DNA from: Cyclobacteriaceae bacterium
GTDB lineage: Bacteria > Bacteroidota > Bacteroidia > Cytophagales > Cyclobacteriaceae
Assembly: GCA_016786495.1 (NCBI GenBank)
Contig: JAEUUJ010000018.1
Location: 62,001-126,000, forward strand
DNA length: 64,000 nucleotides
Direction: 5' to 3'
Below the pieces are notes generated by a model that had not been told where the DNA came from, did not search any database, and saw only the letters and a list, made by a program, of their open reading frames with translations. Numbering within the stretch: position 1 is the first letter of the stretch; the number at the start of each line of letters is the position of its first letter. Both the position numbers and the translations under genes were made by a program. This document shows positions 1 to 8,962 of the stretch, piece after piece.

Positions 1-11
1 TGCATCAAACT

Positions 12-803
12 TTAGTCCTTAATCAGCGTTCGGTAGTACTCGAACATCTTCAAAACATCTTCTGTTTTTTCAAAGCTCAGTTTGTTTTCATACGCCCAGT
101 CATCAATCTGATAGAAGTAGGGTTCTGTATAACGCTGCATGATGATGTCGGTCGTTTTTGAAAAGCTTTTGGTTGTTTTTCCATTGATCAAAAGGCCATC
201 CCGTTCCTTATGAAACGACATGAGCAGGGGTGATACCTGTCCGTTCGTGTCAAAAATGTACAGCATTTCCGTTTGAGAGTAAGTCGTGGATGGCGGTCGC
301 GCCCCCGAAGCATTCCACGTCCCGGTAATGAATGAGAAATTCCCAATTGATCCGCGTTGCATGAGAACGCGTAATGGCCCGACAGAATGGAGAACGGCAA
401 ACTTGGGAAACTCCATGAGGACTTCGAAGAATTTGCGTTGAATTTTAACCGGCTTTAAGCCTTTTGCCTGCGCGATGGAATCCACCCGTGATTGGATGTT
501 TTCAAAGCCATACGAGATGAACTTGCGTTGTTTGCGTTGAAGTGTGTCGTAAAACTCAAACCGTAAAACGGACGTTGCGGTTAGCGCTTTTGAGATTGTA
601 CCGTTGTCAAACTGAAGTAAACTCGTCATTTTATTGTACCGGACTAACCCATTAAGGTGCGTCCGGTCAACCAACTCAATATGTCCTTCACTCCACACGG
701 CAGTGGAGTCAATGATCCGGTCGATTTTCACCCGTTGTGAAAAAACTTCTGCCGAAAGGCTGAGCAGTACTTCAAGGGTAAAGAAAAAGACAATTGTTTT
801 CAT
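12..803 (-). CDS. Exported protein of unknown function
   Basis: A 263-residue protein that I do not recognise. Residues 1-23 form a Sec signal peptide with a phenylalanine-rich hydrophobic core, ending around VFSQ, so the mature protein should lie in the periplasm or on the outer membrane. No lipobox, membrane segment or repeat is visible. The mature part mixes short beta-like stretches with charged segments, and several aromatic residues cluster near the C-terminus. The downstream neighbour on the same strand would lie outside the window. The methyltransferase gene upstream is on the same strand about 30 bases away, so the two may be co-transcribed. No function is assigned. Confidence 0.75.
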   Translation of the reverse strand: MKTIVFFFTLEVLLSLSAEVFSQRVKIDRIIDSTAVWSEGHIELVDRTHLNGLVRYNKMTSLLQFDNGTISKALTATSVLRFEFYDTLQRKQRKFISYGFENIQSRVDSIAQAKGLKPVKIQRKFFEVLMEFPKFAVLHSVGPLRVLMQRGSIGNFSFITGTWNASGARPPSTTYSQTEMLYIFDTNGQVSPLLMSFHKERDGLLINGKTTKSFSKTTDIIMQRYTEPYFYQIDDWAYENKLSFEKTEDVLKMFEYYRTLIKD

Positions 804-833
804 ACACCTGAGGATGGAATAAACAACGTACGA

Positions 834-1463
834 TTACTGAACGATTTTGTAGACGGAAGATTTTATAAATCCACGATAAAATTTTTTCGAGATCTGCTCC
901 TGCATCCCGGCTTTTGTCAACGCACCCTGCCAATGCGGTAGCGTATGTGTTTGGATGCCGGTTACAATCTTAAAAAATGCGTACATCATTCCAAGAAAAA
1001 CTTTGTGCCATACTTTTTCAGAAACGAAATCCGTGGCCAGCCAGGTGACATTGGTGGCCAAATGTGGTTTGAGTTGATGAATCACCCGTTCCAGTGTTTG
1101 ATCGTTGAACAAGTCGAGGTAAAAATTTGTGATCACCACGGAATAGGTCTCCCCAGGAATTTGACGCTCGGTTCCGATGATAAAGTTGACGTTATCAGGA
1201 TTGTGATTTTTTCTGCGCGCGAGCTCAATCATTCGTGGCGAAATGTCAACGTAGTCAATCTTCACCCTTGGGTGCTGTCGCAGCAGGGCTGTCAGCAATT
1301 CACCCGAACCACCGCCAAGGATTAGAACGCAGTCGCTGTCGCGAATTTGATCGAGGAAAAATTCCTGGGCACGCTGGAGCGTGTTTCCAAATACAAGTTT
1401 TGCAGAAACGGTGTAGAACGGAGCGAGCCGGTTGTAGCCTCTTGAGATTCTTGTATTTTTCAA
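834..1463 (-). CDS. Class I SAM-dependent methyltransferase
   Basis: A 209-residue Rossmann-fold methyltransferase. SAM motif I is VLILGGGSGELL at about residues 46-57. The acidic residue that would bind the SAM ribose follows in DYVDISPRMIELA at about 70-85. The N-terminal segment NRLAPFYTVSAKLVFG resembles the lead-in of UbiE-like enzymes. The C-terminal part (PHWQGALTKAGM) is the usual cap of small-molecule methyltransferases. There is no signal peptide, so it is cytoplasmic. The substrate cannot be inferred. It diverges from pnuC across a 48-base gap that must hold both promoters. Confidence 0.8.
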   Translation of the reverse strand: MKNTRISRGYNRLAPFYTVSAKLVFGNTLQRAQEFFLDQIRDSDCVLILGGGSGELLTALLRQHPRVKIDYVDISPRMIELARRKNHNPDNVNFIIGTERQIPGETYSVVITNFYLDLFNDQTLERVIHQLKPHLATNVTWLATDFVSEKVWHKVFLGMMYAFFKIVTGIQTHTLPHWQGALTKAGMQEQISKKFYRGFIKSSVYKIVQ

Positions 1464-1511
1464 TTATTCAGCGTTACTAACCGCGACAAATAATCTGTAG
1501 TATTGTAAACC

Positions 1512-2171
1512 GTGAATGTATTCGATATTCATAACACTTTTTTCAGAATTCTGGGATATGATCTGAGCTACCTCGAATTCTTTGGTGTCATTTCAGGCAT
1601 TATAGCCGTATGGCTTTCAGCACGCGCTAATGTGTGGAGCTGGCCAATCGGGATTATTAATGTCGTTCTGTCGTTTTTTCTGTACTACCAGGTTCAGCTC
1701 TATCCCGATATGTTCCTGCAGATTTTTTTCTTTATCACCAATTTAATTGGATGGTGGCGCTGGCTAAACCCCAAAACAGGCGAGGAGGATAAAAAGAACG
1801 AGTTGCGCGTAAGTTGGATGGATCGCCGGCAATTGATTGTGATCACAGGCATTGGCGTAACCGGAACGATTGCGTTTGGGTTGTTCGCCAGCCGGCTGCA
1901 TGATTTTTTCCCGTTGGTGTTTATCAAGCCCAGCGCTTCACCGTTTTGGGATTCGTTTATCACGGTGATGAGCATTGTTGCCACGTACTACATGATCCAG
2001 AAAAAAATTGAATGCTGGCTGATCTGGATTGCCATTGATATTGTTGCCACGGCATTATACTTTGTCCGCGACATTAAATTTTACAGCGTGTTGTATTTCG
2101 TGTTAACGATATTGGCCGCTTTTGGATTTTATCATTGGCGAAAGGAATATAAATCGTATCAGCAGGCATGA
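1512..2171 (+). CDS. pnuC: Nicotinamide riboside transporter PnuC
   Basis: A 219-residue inner-membrane protein with about seven hydrophobic helices. It shows the PnuC pattern of a WSWPIGIINVV segment near residue 40 and a tryptophan-rich NLIGWWRW near residue 75. PnuC proteins carry nicotinamide riboside into the cell by facilitated diffusion, with trapping by phosphorylation. The next gene, overlapping by four bases (ATGA), encodes the matching riboside kinase, which favours nicotinamide riboside over thiamine (the PnuT subtype). No TPP riboswitch fits into the 48-base upstream gap. Confidence 0.9.
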   Translation: MNVFDIHNTFFRILGYDLSYLEFFGVISGIIAVWLSARANVWSWPIGIINVVLSFFLYYQVQLYPDMFLQIFFFITNLIGWWRWLNPKTGEEDKKNELRVSWMDRRQLIVITGIGVTGTIAFGLFASRLHDFFPLVFIKPSASPFWDSFITVMSIVATYYMIQKKIECWLIWIAIDIVATALYFVRDIKFYSVLYFVLTILAAFGFYHWRKEYKSYQQA

Positions 2172-3142
2172 CACGCGGTTTAGTCATTGGAAAGTTTCAT
2201 CCCCCGCACAAAGGGCATTTGGCCCTTATCGAATTCGCGTCAAAACAATGTGACGAGCTCATCGTTTCTGTAAGCGAAGCAAAAACAGATCTTATTCCGG
2301 TAGACATTCGGATTAGCTGGCTCAAAAAGATTTTTCATAAGCAACCCGCAATAAAGATTTTCGGTATAGAAGATAACTTCGATAAACCGGAACTTCCGTT
2401 GAAGGAGCGGACGAAAATATGGGCTGACGTGATGCGGAAAGCGTATCCGGTTATTGATATCGTCTTTAGTTCAGAAGCGTATGGTGAACCGTTTTCTGCC
2501 AATCTGGGTGCGAAGCACGTTTTATTTGATTCCGACCGGAAGCAATTTCCAATTGCTGCGTCACGAATTTTGAAGGCTCCCTTTCAGCACTGGGAATTTA
2601 TTCCGGAAACGGTCAGACCGTACTTTGTAAAAAAAGTCTGTTTCTACGGAGCAGAGAGCACGGGCAAATCGGTGATGACAAAAGCGATGGCTGAAAAATA
2701 TCATACCGCCTTTGTTCCGGAGGTCGCCCGCGAGATGCTCACCTCAAACACGTTCAACCGGGAAGACATTATTGCCATCGGTCGCGAGCAAACGGCGCGG
2801 GTATTCAGTCAGGCTCAGCGCGCAAACAGGATTCTGTTTTGCGATACGGATGTGATCACCACACAGGTTTATTCCCGCCACTATTTGAAAGTCGTACCGC
2901 CGGTGCTATACGAGTTTGAACGCATGGTTCAATACGATCTGTATTTTTTATTTGAAATTGACACGCCCTGGGTTAGTGATGGCTTGCGTGATCTGGGATC
3001 GGACGAATCCCGGAAAAATATGCACCGGATTTTTAAAGAAGAGCTTGACCGCAGGGGCATTCACTACATCACCGTACGCGGCACCTGGCAACAACGCGAA
3101 CAGATTGTTACGCAGGCCGTGGATTTGATTCTCTCGGAATGA
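2168..3142 (+). CDS. nadR: NadR-like NMN adenylyltransferase / ribosylnicotinamide kinase
   Basis: A 324-residue bifunctional enzyme of NAD salvage. Residues 1-160 form a nucleotidyltransferase domain with GKFHPPHKGH (the HxGH motif) and a later AASRILKAP segment in the place of the ISxTxxR signature. Residues about 162-324 form a P-loop kinase domain with FYGAESTGKS. It should phosphorylate imported nicotinamide riboside to NMN and may adenylate it to NAD. Unlike enterobacterial NadR it has no N-terminal helix-turn-helix, so it should not act as a repressor. It overlaps pnuC by four bases. Its stop codon abuts that of the convergent downstream gene (TGA then TCA). Confidence 0.9.
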   Translation: MTRGLVIGKFHPPHKGHLALIEFASKQCDELIVSVSEAKTDLIPVDIRISWLKKIFHKQPAIKIFGIEDNFDKPELPLKERTKIWADVMRKAYPVIDIVFSSEAYGEPFSANLGAKHVLFDSDRKQFPIAASRILKAPFQHWEFIPETVRPYFVKKVCFYGAESTGKSVMTKAMAEKYHTAFVPEVAREMLTSNTFNREDIIAIGREQTARVFSQAQRANRILFCDTDVITTQVYSRHYLKVVPPVLYEFERMVQYDLYFLFEIDTPWVSDGLRDLGSDESRKNMHRIFKEELDRRGIHYITVRGTWQQREQIVTQAVDLILSE

Positions 3143-4081
3143 TCAGAACTTCATCGCTTTCCCCTGCTCTGGAAAAACAAATTTTACTCCGAGCGCATTC
3201 GATTTGTTGAGTTGATTTTTGATTTTTTGCTCCCGGTCACCCAACGGTTTCATGTGCGTAATCACGATCGTAAAATTCTTTAACGAATCCTTTCCGCAAT
3301 ATAAACTCAGTGAAGTAAGTTCTTCGGCTAATAACGTAGGCGTTAAGTGACCAAACAGCGAAGTTTCGGCCTGCTCATTGCTGAACGACACTTCAATAAA
3401 AATTGCTGTTAGTTTTTTATCCCGGATCAGCGATCCGATTGCTTTCCACAGCTGATTAAGTTTGTCAGATTTTTCGATGCGGTCAGCCCCCGTATCTCCC
3501 AGATAGAGAAGATAGTTTTCTCCGTTCCGGACTAAAAAGGCCGTGCTTTCATTCGGTGATACATGACTCAGCACAAACGGAGTTGCGTAAAGTGAGGTGT
3601 TCGTCAGCCGTACTTCAACTGCGGGAGTGAGGGTTTGGTAGGTGTATTTATTGAGCGTGGGTTTTTCGCCTTCGTTGGCAAAGTTTGCCCAACTTCTCCA
3701 GCTGAAATGTTTATCCTTTAAAACCGATAAACACGATTCTAATCCATAAATGTACTTCGATGAGTCTTCCGGGGCATTGATAATCAATCCCGCTACGTGA
3801 TCGAAATGTGGATGTGAGATCAAATAGCCTTTAACATTTTTTCTCAGCCAGGCAGTTGCATCGCCCCGAAGTGTTTTTTTAACAATCGCTTTTTGAATTC
3901 CCGCGTGCAGGGTACCGGCATCCAGGCATACATACTGGTCACTGCCTGCAGCAGCAACTGCGTATGACGAAAGATTGCTTTCATCCGTGCCACCCTTGAT
4001 GCCTAACGGAATAACGGTAAACGATGATTGTGCCCGGCACGCAGAGGCAATCACCAGCAATAAAAAGAGAATTCGTCTCAT
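3143..4081 (-). CDS. Exported metallo-beta-lactamase-fold protein, class II cAMP phosphodiesterase-like
   Basis: A 312-residue protein read from the ATG at 4081. An upstream in-frame start exists, but 4081 gives a clean signal peptide (MRRILFLLLVIASACRAQ) and a four-base gap to the sigma factor gene. The metal-binding motif is LISHPHFDHVAGL. Later GDTGAD and THMKPLG segments supply the remaining ligands expected in class II cyclic-nucleotide phosphodiesterases (PDEII family). It should act in the periplasm, possibly on cAMP or another cyclic or phosphodiester substrate. It is the last gene of a sigma factor operon. The fold is clear, the substrate is inferred. Confidence 0.8.
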   Translation of the reverse strand: MRRILFLLLVIASACRAQSSFTVIPLGIKGGTDESNLSSYAVAAAGSDQYVCLDAGTLHAGIQKAIVKKTLRGDATAWLRKNVKGYLISHPHFDHVAGLIINAPEDSSKYIYGLESCLSVLKDKHFSWRSWANFANEGEKPTLNKYTYQTLTPAVEVRLTNTSLYATPFVLSHVSPNESTAFLVRNGENYLLYLGDTGADRIEKSDKLNQLWKAIGSLIRDKKLTAIFIEVSFSNEQAETSLFGHLTPTLLAEELTSLSLYCGKDSLKNFTIVITHMKPLGDREQKIKNQLNKSNALGVKFVFPEQGKAMKF

Positions 4082-4085
4082 GGGG

Positions 4086-5351
4086 TCAAAGGTAACGTGC
4101 AAGCGCATCAATTTTGTTTTTCAGCAGATCAATTTCCGATGCAGATTGTGTTAACGAAACCGCTTTTTCATACTGTTCTTTCGCGGATGCATAGTCAGCT
4201 AACCGGGTATAAAAATCCCCCAGCGCAGCATAGTAGATCGAGTTGTTTTCCAGACCGGAAACTGTTTTTAAATATGCCAGGCCTTCCGCTGCGCTTTTTC
4301 CAAAACCGATGGCAATGGCTTTGTTCAGATTAATGATTGGATCGGCTTTGATTTGCGACAACAGATCGTACAGCAAAAGAATTTTGCTCCAGTCGGTAGT
4401 CTCAAAACTATCTGCGCGGGCATGCGTTGCCGCGATTGCAGCTTCGAGGTGATACTCACTTAATTCTTCACCGCTGGTTGCGAGGTCGAGATATGCATTT
4501 CCTTTATCGATCAATGCTTTGTTCCACCGGGTTCGATCCTGATGCTGCAGTAAAATGATGTTCCCCCCTGCATCCAACCGGTTTTCAGCCCGCGATGCCT
4601 GGTAGCACATCAGCGCAAGCAGGGCATTAACATTCGATGAATGGGTCAGTTTATTTTTGGTGAGCAGTAAGCAAAGACGCATAGCCTCTTCGCATAAATC
4701 GTGACGAATCAGTTTATTCGGATGCGTGGAATTATACCCTTCACTAAACAGCAGGTATAACGTATGATGAACAGCCTGCTGTCGTTCCGTCAACGTTTTT
4801 GGTGAAATAATCTCGAGCTCAATTCCCTCTTCGCGGATTTTTTCCCGCGCACGGTAAAGCCTTTTTGTGATGGTCTCGTCTGTTGTCAGAAAACTGTGCG
4901 CAATTTCGGAGATGCTCAAACCGCATAATGTTTTTAGAATTAACGCGATCTGTGATTCGTAGGGAATAGACGGATGGCAACACGCAAACATCATCCGCAG
5001 CTGACTGTCTTCAATCTCGTGATCGAAGAACAATTGACTGATAGCCGGCGACAACGTCCATTCGGATTTAAATGCCTGCGCAAGTTCCTTTTCGATGTGT
5101 GCGTGGGTATTGCGCTGACGAATAACGTCAATGGCCTTTCGTTTGGCAACGGTGTAAAGCCATGCCGGGGGATTTTCGGGAATACCTTTTACTTTCCAAA
5201 CATTCAGTGCCTGCAGCAGCGTATCCTGAACGATGTCTTCGGCAATGTTGAGTTGTTGAAGTCCAACCATCCGCGTCAGCACGGCAGCCATCTTTCCTGC
5301 CTCGTGACGAAAAAGATGACTGACAAGCTGGTTAACGGTGGTTTCGGACAT
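4086..5351 (-). CDS. ECF sigma factor with C-terminal TPR domain (ECF42-type)
   Basis: A 421-residue RNA polymerase sigma factor, about twice the usual ECF length. Region 2 lies at about residues 10-80 (EDIVQDTLLQALNVW, then PAWLYTVAKRKAIDVIRQR). Region 4 lies at about 125-180 (CGLSISEIAHSFL). The rest matches the long helical extension typical of the ECF42 group (DUF6596 then TPR-like repeats, about 320-410). ECF42 factors are known to lack a cognate anti-sigma factor and to sit beside YciI/DGPF genes. Both hold here: there is no anti-sigma gene and a DGPF gene lies two positions upstream. The C-terminal extension is therefore the likely regulator. Confidence 0.9.
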   Translation of the reverse strand: MSETTVNQLVSHLFRHEAGKMAAVLTRMVGLQQLNIAEDIVQDTLLQALNVWKVKGIPENPPAWLYTVAKRKAIDVIRQRNTHAHIEKELAQAFKSEWTLSPAISQLFFDHEIEDSQLRMMFACCHPSIPYESQIALILKTLCGLSISEIAHSFLTTDETITKRLYRAREKIREEGIELEIISPKTLTERQQAVHHTLYLLFSEGYNSTHPNKLIRHDLCEEAMRLCLLLTKNKLTHSSNVNALLALMCYQASRAENRLDAGGNIILLQHQDRTRWNKALIDKGNAYLDLATSGEELSEYHLEAAIAATHARADSFETTDWSKILLLYDLLSQIKADPIINLNKAIAIGFGKSAAEGLAYLKTVSGLENNSIYYAALGDFYTRLADYASAKEQYEKAVSLTQSASEIDLLKNKIDALARYL

Positions 5352-5368
5352 TCATAAAAATAGAAATT

Positions 5369-5788
5369 TTAAAGATCGTAGTAGGTGGCGTCTTTTACGA
5401 TTAGTCCGTTCTCAACGGTCAGAACACTCACAATCGGCAGGCTGAACGCAGTTCCGTCAGGCGCAGTACCGGTTGAAACAAACTCCACTACCACTGTTTT
5501 TCCGTCAGTATACATCGCGGTAACGGCATCGTGAATGTCGGGAAACATCTGCTGGAGCTCACGATACTTTGCAACCGTCTCGGAGCGCGTTTTAGAAACA
5601 AATTCTTTTCCGAACGATGGATCGAGAAACAGGGCGCTATCCGCATACAACGTGGCCATATCCTGCCATTGGTGCTCGTTGAAATGTTTGAAGAGTTTTT
5701 TAGCGATAGCCAAATTTTCCGGCTGGCGCGTAGCCGGAGAGCATGCCGCCAGCAACAGCAGCACACTCAGGTAAAAAGGCGTTCGCAT
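5369..5788 (-). CDS. NTF2/SnoaL-like lipoprotein
   Basis: A 139-residue protein with a lipoprotein signal (LLLLAAC, acylated Cys16). An NTF2-like cone fold follows: helices at about residues 25-50 (NLAIAKKLFKHFNEHQW), then LYADSALFLDPSFG and a run of beta strands ending in GLIVKDATYYDL. Similar SnoaL-like domains bind or isomerise small molecules, but the catalytic residues cannot be identified from sequence alone. It lies one base after the YciI gene and 17 bases before the sigma factor gene, so it belongs to the same operon. Its periplasmic-side anchoring suggests it senses or handles the substrate outside the cytoplasm. Confidence 0.8.
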   Translation of the reverse strand: MRTPFYLSVLLLLAACSPATRQPENLAIAKKLFKHFNEHQWQDMATLYADSALFLDPSFGKEFVSKTRSETVAKYRELQQMFPDIHDAVTAMYTDGKTVVVEFVSTGTAPDGTAFSLPIVSVLTVENGLIVKDATYYDL

Positions 5789-5789
5789 G

Positions 5790-6134
5790 TTACATGTTGT
5801 CGAACTTGACTACGGTACGGATTTCCACCATTCCGCCCAGTTCAAAGTCGGGATATTCTTTCGCCAGCTCGGTTGCTTCCGCGAGGTCCTTTGCCTTCAC
5901 CACGAAATAACCACCCACAATTTCTTTGCTCTCAGCAAACGGCCCGTCAGTCACCGTTTTTTTCACGCCTTTAATGGTTTTTCCGCCTGGCAGAAGGGCC
6001 TCCCCAGAATCATAACGGCCTTGCTGTTGCAATTTTTGAACCCACGCAAACCACTTATTCATTTGCGCTTCCTGTTGTTCGGGTGAAAGATGGCTGGCAT
6101 CGCCTCCAATGAAAATGAACATGTACTTTTCCAT
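5790..6134 (-). CDS. YciI family (DGPF domain) protein
   Basis: A 114-residue cytoplasmic protein of the YciI/DGPF family, read from the ATG at 6134 (MEKYMFIFIGG). An in-frame ATG 24 bases upstream would add eight polar residues without support. The signature TDGPFAESKEIVGGYFVV is in the middle, and the expected conserved C-terminal FELGGMVEIRTV is present. The DGPF family forms small ferredoxin-like dimers of largely unknown function and is the usual partner of ECF42 sigma factors, as here. It is the first gene of the four-gene operon and may be a target of the sigma factor. Confidence 0.88.
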   Translation of the reverse strand: MEKYMFIFIGGDASHLSPEQQEAQMNKWFAWVQKLQQQGRYDSGEALLPGGKTIKGVKKTVTDGPFAESKEIVGGYFVVKAKDLAEATELAKEYPDFELGGMVEIRTVVKFDNM

Positions 6135-6213
6135 AATTTTTTGAGTTTGATTGAACATAATTTCCCCTATGACGGACGGGTTTGCCCGGCATGGACAGGA
6201 TTTTTAAATTTTT

Positions 6214-7482
6214 TTATGCCTTTCCGACCCGGTGCCCTTTTACGGAGAAATAGAGGATGTAGAGGTAGCAGGGCAGCATGATTACAAAGAATACCCACTG
6301 AAAATCATACTCATCTTTCAGCGTGGCAAAAATTCTCGGGATGATCGCGCCTCCGGCAATACCCATAATCAGCAGAGCAGAGCCTCTTTCTGTAAATCGT
6401 CCCAACCCTTCAATCGCCAGCGGCCAGATTGCAGGCCACATCAGCGCGTTTGCCAATCCCAGTGCGGCAACAAAGCCCACCGACCAGTAACCATGCGTTA
6501 CAAGAGCAGCTCCGGTAAAAATTATTCCCAGCCAGGCAGAGATTTTTAATGCAGTTTGTTGTGAGATGATTTTTGGAATCGTAAACAGTCCGACCACATA
6601 ACCGGCCAGCATGGCAAACAGTGTAAACGAGGTGAAGTATTTTGTTTGGTCAGACGAAATTCCAAATCCTTTCCCGTATGTACCAATCGCATCGCCCGCC
6701 ATTACCTCAACACCCACGTATACGAAAATACAGAATGCACCCAACAGCAGATAAGGGAATTGAAGGATGCTGGTTTTATTGCGGGGGGTTTTGCCAACCG
6801 GTTCGGCATTCACCTCCGATGCTTTGATTTCGGGAAGCGGCGAGCGCGTTATCCAGAACGCTAGTACCACCAGGATCAATGCCATGATCATGTACGGCCA
6901 ATAGATGCTGGACGCAAATTCATTTAGAATATGTTCACGTGCAGTCGAGTCGGCAGCATTCTTGACTTTTTCCTCCAGCGAGCTTACATCTTTCAATACA
7001 AAGGCGCTTAACACAATGGGACTCAGCATACCGGCAGTTTTATTACAAATCCCCATTATGCTGATGCGTTGCGCGGCACTTTCAATCGGGCCGATAATGC
7101 TGATGTAGGGATTGCATGCGGTTTGCAGAATCGACAAACCTGATCCAATAATAAAAAGCCCGAGCAACGAAATAGGGTAGTTGCGTTCCGTTGCAAAGTG
7201 ACCGAAAATGGATGTGCCTACCGCCATTACAAGCAGTCCAAGCGCCATACCTTTTTTCATCCCGGTTTTTTCAAGAATCCACGATGAGGGAAGGGCGAGG
7301 AAAAAATATGCCATGTAGAAAGCCGTGGTCACCCAAAAGGCTTTTGAGTCGGTGTCAAGATCAAAAGCAAGCTTCACAAAGGTGATGAGCGGGCCATTTA
7401 ACCACGTTACAAAACCGAAAATGAAAAACAAAATACCGATTATCGAAACCGACTGAATGTACTGGCGGGAGTTGTTTTGCAT
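6214..7482 (-). CDS. Sugar MFS transporter, FucP/GluP-like
   Basis: A 422-residue inner-membrane transporter with 12 predicted helices, read from the ATG at 7482 (MQNNSRQYIQSV) because 14 extra upstream residues look non-coding. FGFVTWLNGPLITFVKLAF near residue 20 resembles the first helix of the FucP/glucose-galactose symporter family. SGLSILQTACNPYISIIGP and GANALMWP-like segments (GLANALMWPAIWPLAIEGLG) match other family signatures. It should import a hexose by proton symport. It diverges from a sugar nucleotidyltransferase gene across 47 bases, which suggests a shared sugar-use theme, although the exact sugar is unknown. Confidence 0.88.
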   Translation of the reverse strand: MQNNSRQYIQSVSIIGILFFIFGFVTWLNGPLITFVKLAFDLDTDSKAFWVTTAFYMAYFFLALPSSWILEKTGMKKGMALGLLVMAVGTSIFGHFATERNYPISLLGLFIIGSGLSILQTACNPYISIIGPIESAAQRISIMGICNKTAGMLSPIVLSAFVLKDVSSLEEKVKNAADSTAREHILNEFASSIYWPYMIMALILVVLAFWITRSPLPEIKASEVNAEPVGKTPRNKTSILQFPYLLLGAFCIFVYVGVEVMAGDAIGTYGKGFGISSDQTKYFTSFTLFAMLAGYVVGLFTIPKIISQQTALKISAWLGIIFTGAALVTHGYWSVGFVAALGLANALMWPAIWPLAIEGLGRFTERGSALLIMGIAGGAIIPRIFATLKDEYDFQWVFFVIMLPCYLYILYFSVKGHRVGKA

Positions 7483-7529
7483 AGCAAAAGATTTGTAGCA
7501 ACTTAGCGAAACAGTTTTACACATAGTAT

Positions 7530-8441
7530 ATGAGCAATAAAAAAGAGTTGACGCTGCTGGTGCTGGCAGCCGGAATGGGAAGCCGCTATGGCGGGATTAA
7601 ACAAATTGATGGGTTTGGCCCGAGCGGTGAAACAATTATGGACTACTCACTCTTTGATGCAATCCGGGCCGGATTCACCAAAGTGGTTTTTATTGTTCGA
7701 GAAGAAATCAAGGATACCGTAAAAGAAATGTTCCTACCCCGCCTGGAAGGAAAAGTAAAAGTTGAGTTTGTGATTCAGGCGCTCGATACCAACGTACCGA
7801 AAGAATATCAAAACCCTGAACGTACCAAGCCATGGGGTACTGCGCACGCGGTGCTGGTGGCGAAAGATGTGATCCATGAACCGTTTGCTGTAATTAATGC
7901 CGATGATTTTTACGGCCGAAATGCGTTCAAGTCAGTTGCGGATTTCTTTCAGGGCGACACAAAAGGCGCGCATGCCATGGTTGGTTACACATTGAAAAAT
8001 GTTTTGTCGGATAACGGAAGCGTTTCGCGTGGTTGCGGTGAACAAGACGCACAGGGTTATTTAAAGTCAGTGGTAGAACGCACCACCATTGTAAAAGAGA
8101 ATGGGAAGATTATCGCGAAAGAAAAAGATGGCGATATCGTGATGGATCCAAACACGCCGACGTCCATGAACTTCTGGGGTTTCCATGAAACCATTTTTCC
8201 TATGATCGAGAAATTCTTCCTCGAGTTCTTAAAAGAAAAATCGAAAGAGCCGAAGGCTGAATTCTTCATTCCGATCATCGGTAACGAAATGATTCGTCAG
8301 GGTTTGGGTAAGGTTAAAATTCTGGGCGGTGGTGATATCTGGTTCGGCGTTACCTACAAAGAAGACAAAGACGAAGTTTCGGGTAAGATCAAAGAATTGG
8401 TGAGCAAGGGCGAGTACCCCGACAACTTGTGGAAAAAGTAA
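7530..8441 (+). CDS. Sugar-phosphate nucleotidyltransferase
   Basis: A 303-residue cytoplasmic nucleotidyltransferase. The N-terminal signature LVLAAGMGSRYGGIKQID carries the G-x-G-x-R nucleotide-binding loop of the GlmU/RmlA/ManC superfamily. The metal-binding aspartate is in VINADDFYG near residue 130. The C-terminal third (ISGNEMIRQGLGKVKIL-like) has no hexapeptide repeats. Bacteroidota homologues are annotated simply as nucleotidyltransferase; the activated sugar is uncertain. The neighbouring divergent sugar transporter is the only context. The gene ends before a hairpin shared with ndk. Confidence 0.85.
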   Translation: MSNKKELTLLVLAAGMGSRYGGIKQIDGFGPSGETIMDYSLFDAIRAGFTKVVFIVREEIKDTVKEMFLPRLEGKVKVEFVIQALDTNVPKEYQNPERTKPWGTAHAVLVAKDVIHEPFAVINADDFYGRNAFKSVADFFQGDTKGAHAMVGYTLKNVLSDNGSVSRGCGEQDAQGYLKSVVERTTIVKENGKIIAKEKDGDIVMDPNTPTSMNFWGFHETIFPMIEKFFLEFLKEKSKEPKAEFFIPIIGNEMIRQGLGKVKILGGGDIWFGVTYKEDKDEVSGKIKELVSKGEYPDNLWKK

Positions 8442-8462
8442 CGATCATTCAACCGTAAACAA

Positions 8463-8500
8463 AAACTCCCGGACGGTGTCGCCCGGGAGTTTCATTTTTG
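8463..8500. terminator. Bidirectional rho-independent terminator
   Basis: The stem AAACTCCCGG (8463-8472) pairs with CCGGGAGTTT (8483-8492) around a ten-base loop. T-rich sequence follows on the plus side and the complementary A run lies on the other side. It sits between the convergent nucleotidyltransferase and ndk genes and can serve both. Confidence 0.85.
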
Positions 8501-8514
8501 GGGAGGTTCAGTGC

Positions 8515-8934
8515 TTAAAATTGCTCGAACTTCGAGAAGAAGAAACTTCCTTCGATTGCAGCATTCTCATCGCTATCGGAACCGTGAATAGCATTTGCGT
8601 CAATTGACTTTGCAAACAAATTACGGATCGTTCCTTTCTCTGCTTTCGCAGGATCAGTTGCACCGATCAGTTTACGGAAATCTTCAACCGCGTTATCCTT
8701 CTCCAGGATCATCGGAATGATAAAGCCTGACGACATATACGCTGTCAAGTCGTTATAGAACGGACGGGCCTTGTGAACTTCATAGAACTGTCCGGCCCGC
8801 TCCTTGGTGAGTTGGGTCTTTTTCATGGCTACGATACGAAAGCCCGCTTCTTCAATCATCTTGATAATTGCACCTGAATTTCCCGCGCCTACTGCATCGG
8901 GCTTAATCATGGTAAATGTTCTGTTTCCGGCCAT
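8515..8934 (-). CDS. ndk: Nucleoside diphosphate kinase
   Basis: A 139-residue enzyme of the usual Ndk length that moves the gamma phosphate of ATP to other nucleoside diphosphates. The catalytic histidine lies in the invariant [10 protein letters not shown] motif near residue 115. The N-terminal [11 protein letters not shown] is the family signature. It is cytoplasmic and probably forms a hexamer or tetramer. It is a single-gene unit: a terminator hairpin lies downstream, and its upstream region faces the nrnA operon with a TATTTTTG element. Confidence 0.97.
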   Translation of the reverse strand: MAGNRTFTMIKPDAVGAGNSGAIIKMIEEAGFRIVAMKKTQLTKERAGQFYEVHKARPFYNDLTAYMSSGFIIPMILEKDNAVEDFRKLIGATDPAKAEKGTIRNLFAKSIDANAIHGSDSDENAAIEGSFFFSKFEQF

Positions 8935-8962
8935 TTTTAAAGTTTTTTTACTAATTCGCGGG

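Noticed and set aside
1512-2171. PnuC as a thiamine transporter (PnuT)
   Set aside because: There is no TPP riboswitch or thiamine gene nearby, and the next gene encodes a NadR-like riboside kinase with four-base overlap.
6159-6213. Hairpin CGGG-CAAA-CCCG between the MFS and YciI genes as a terminator
   Set aside because: Four-base stem with no T tract; too weak to call.
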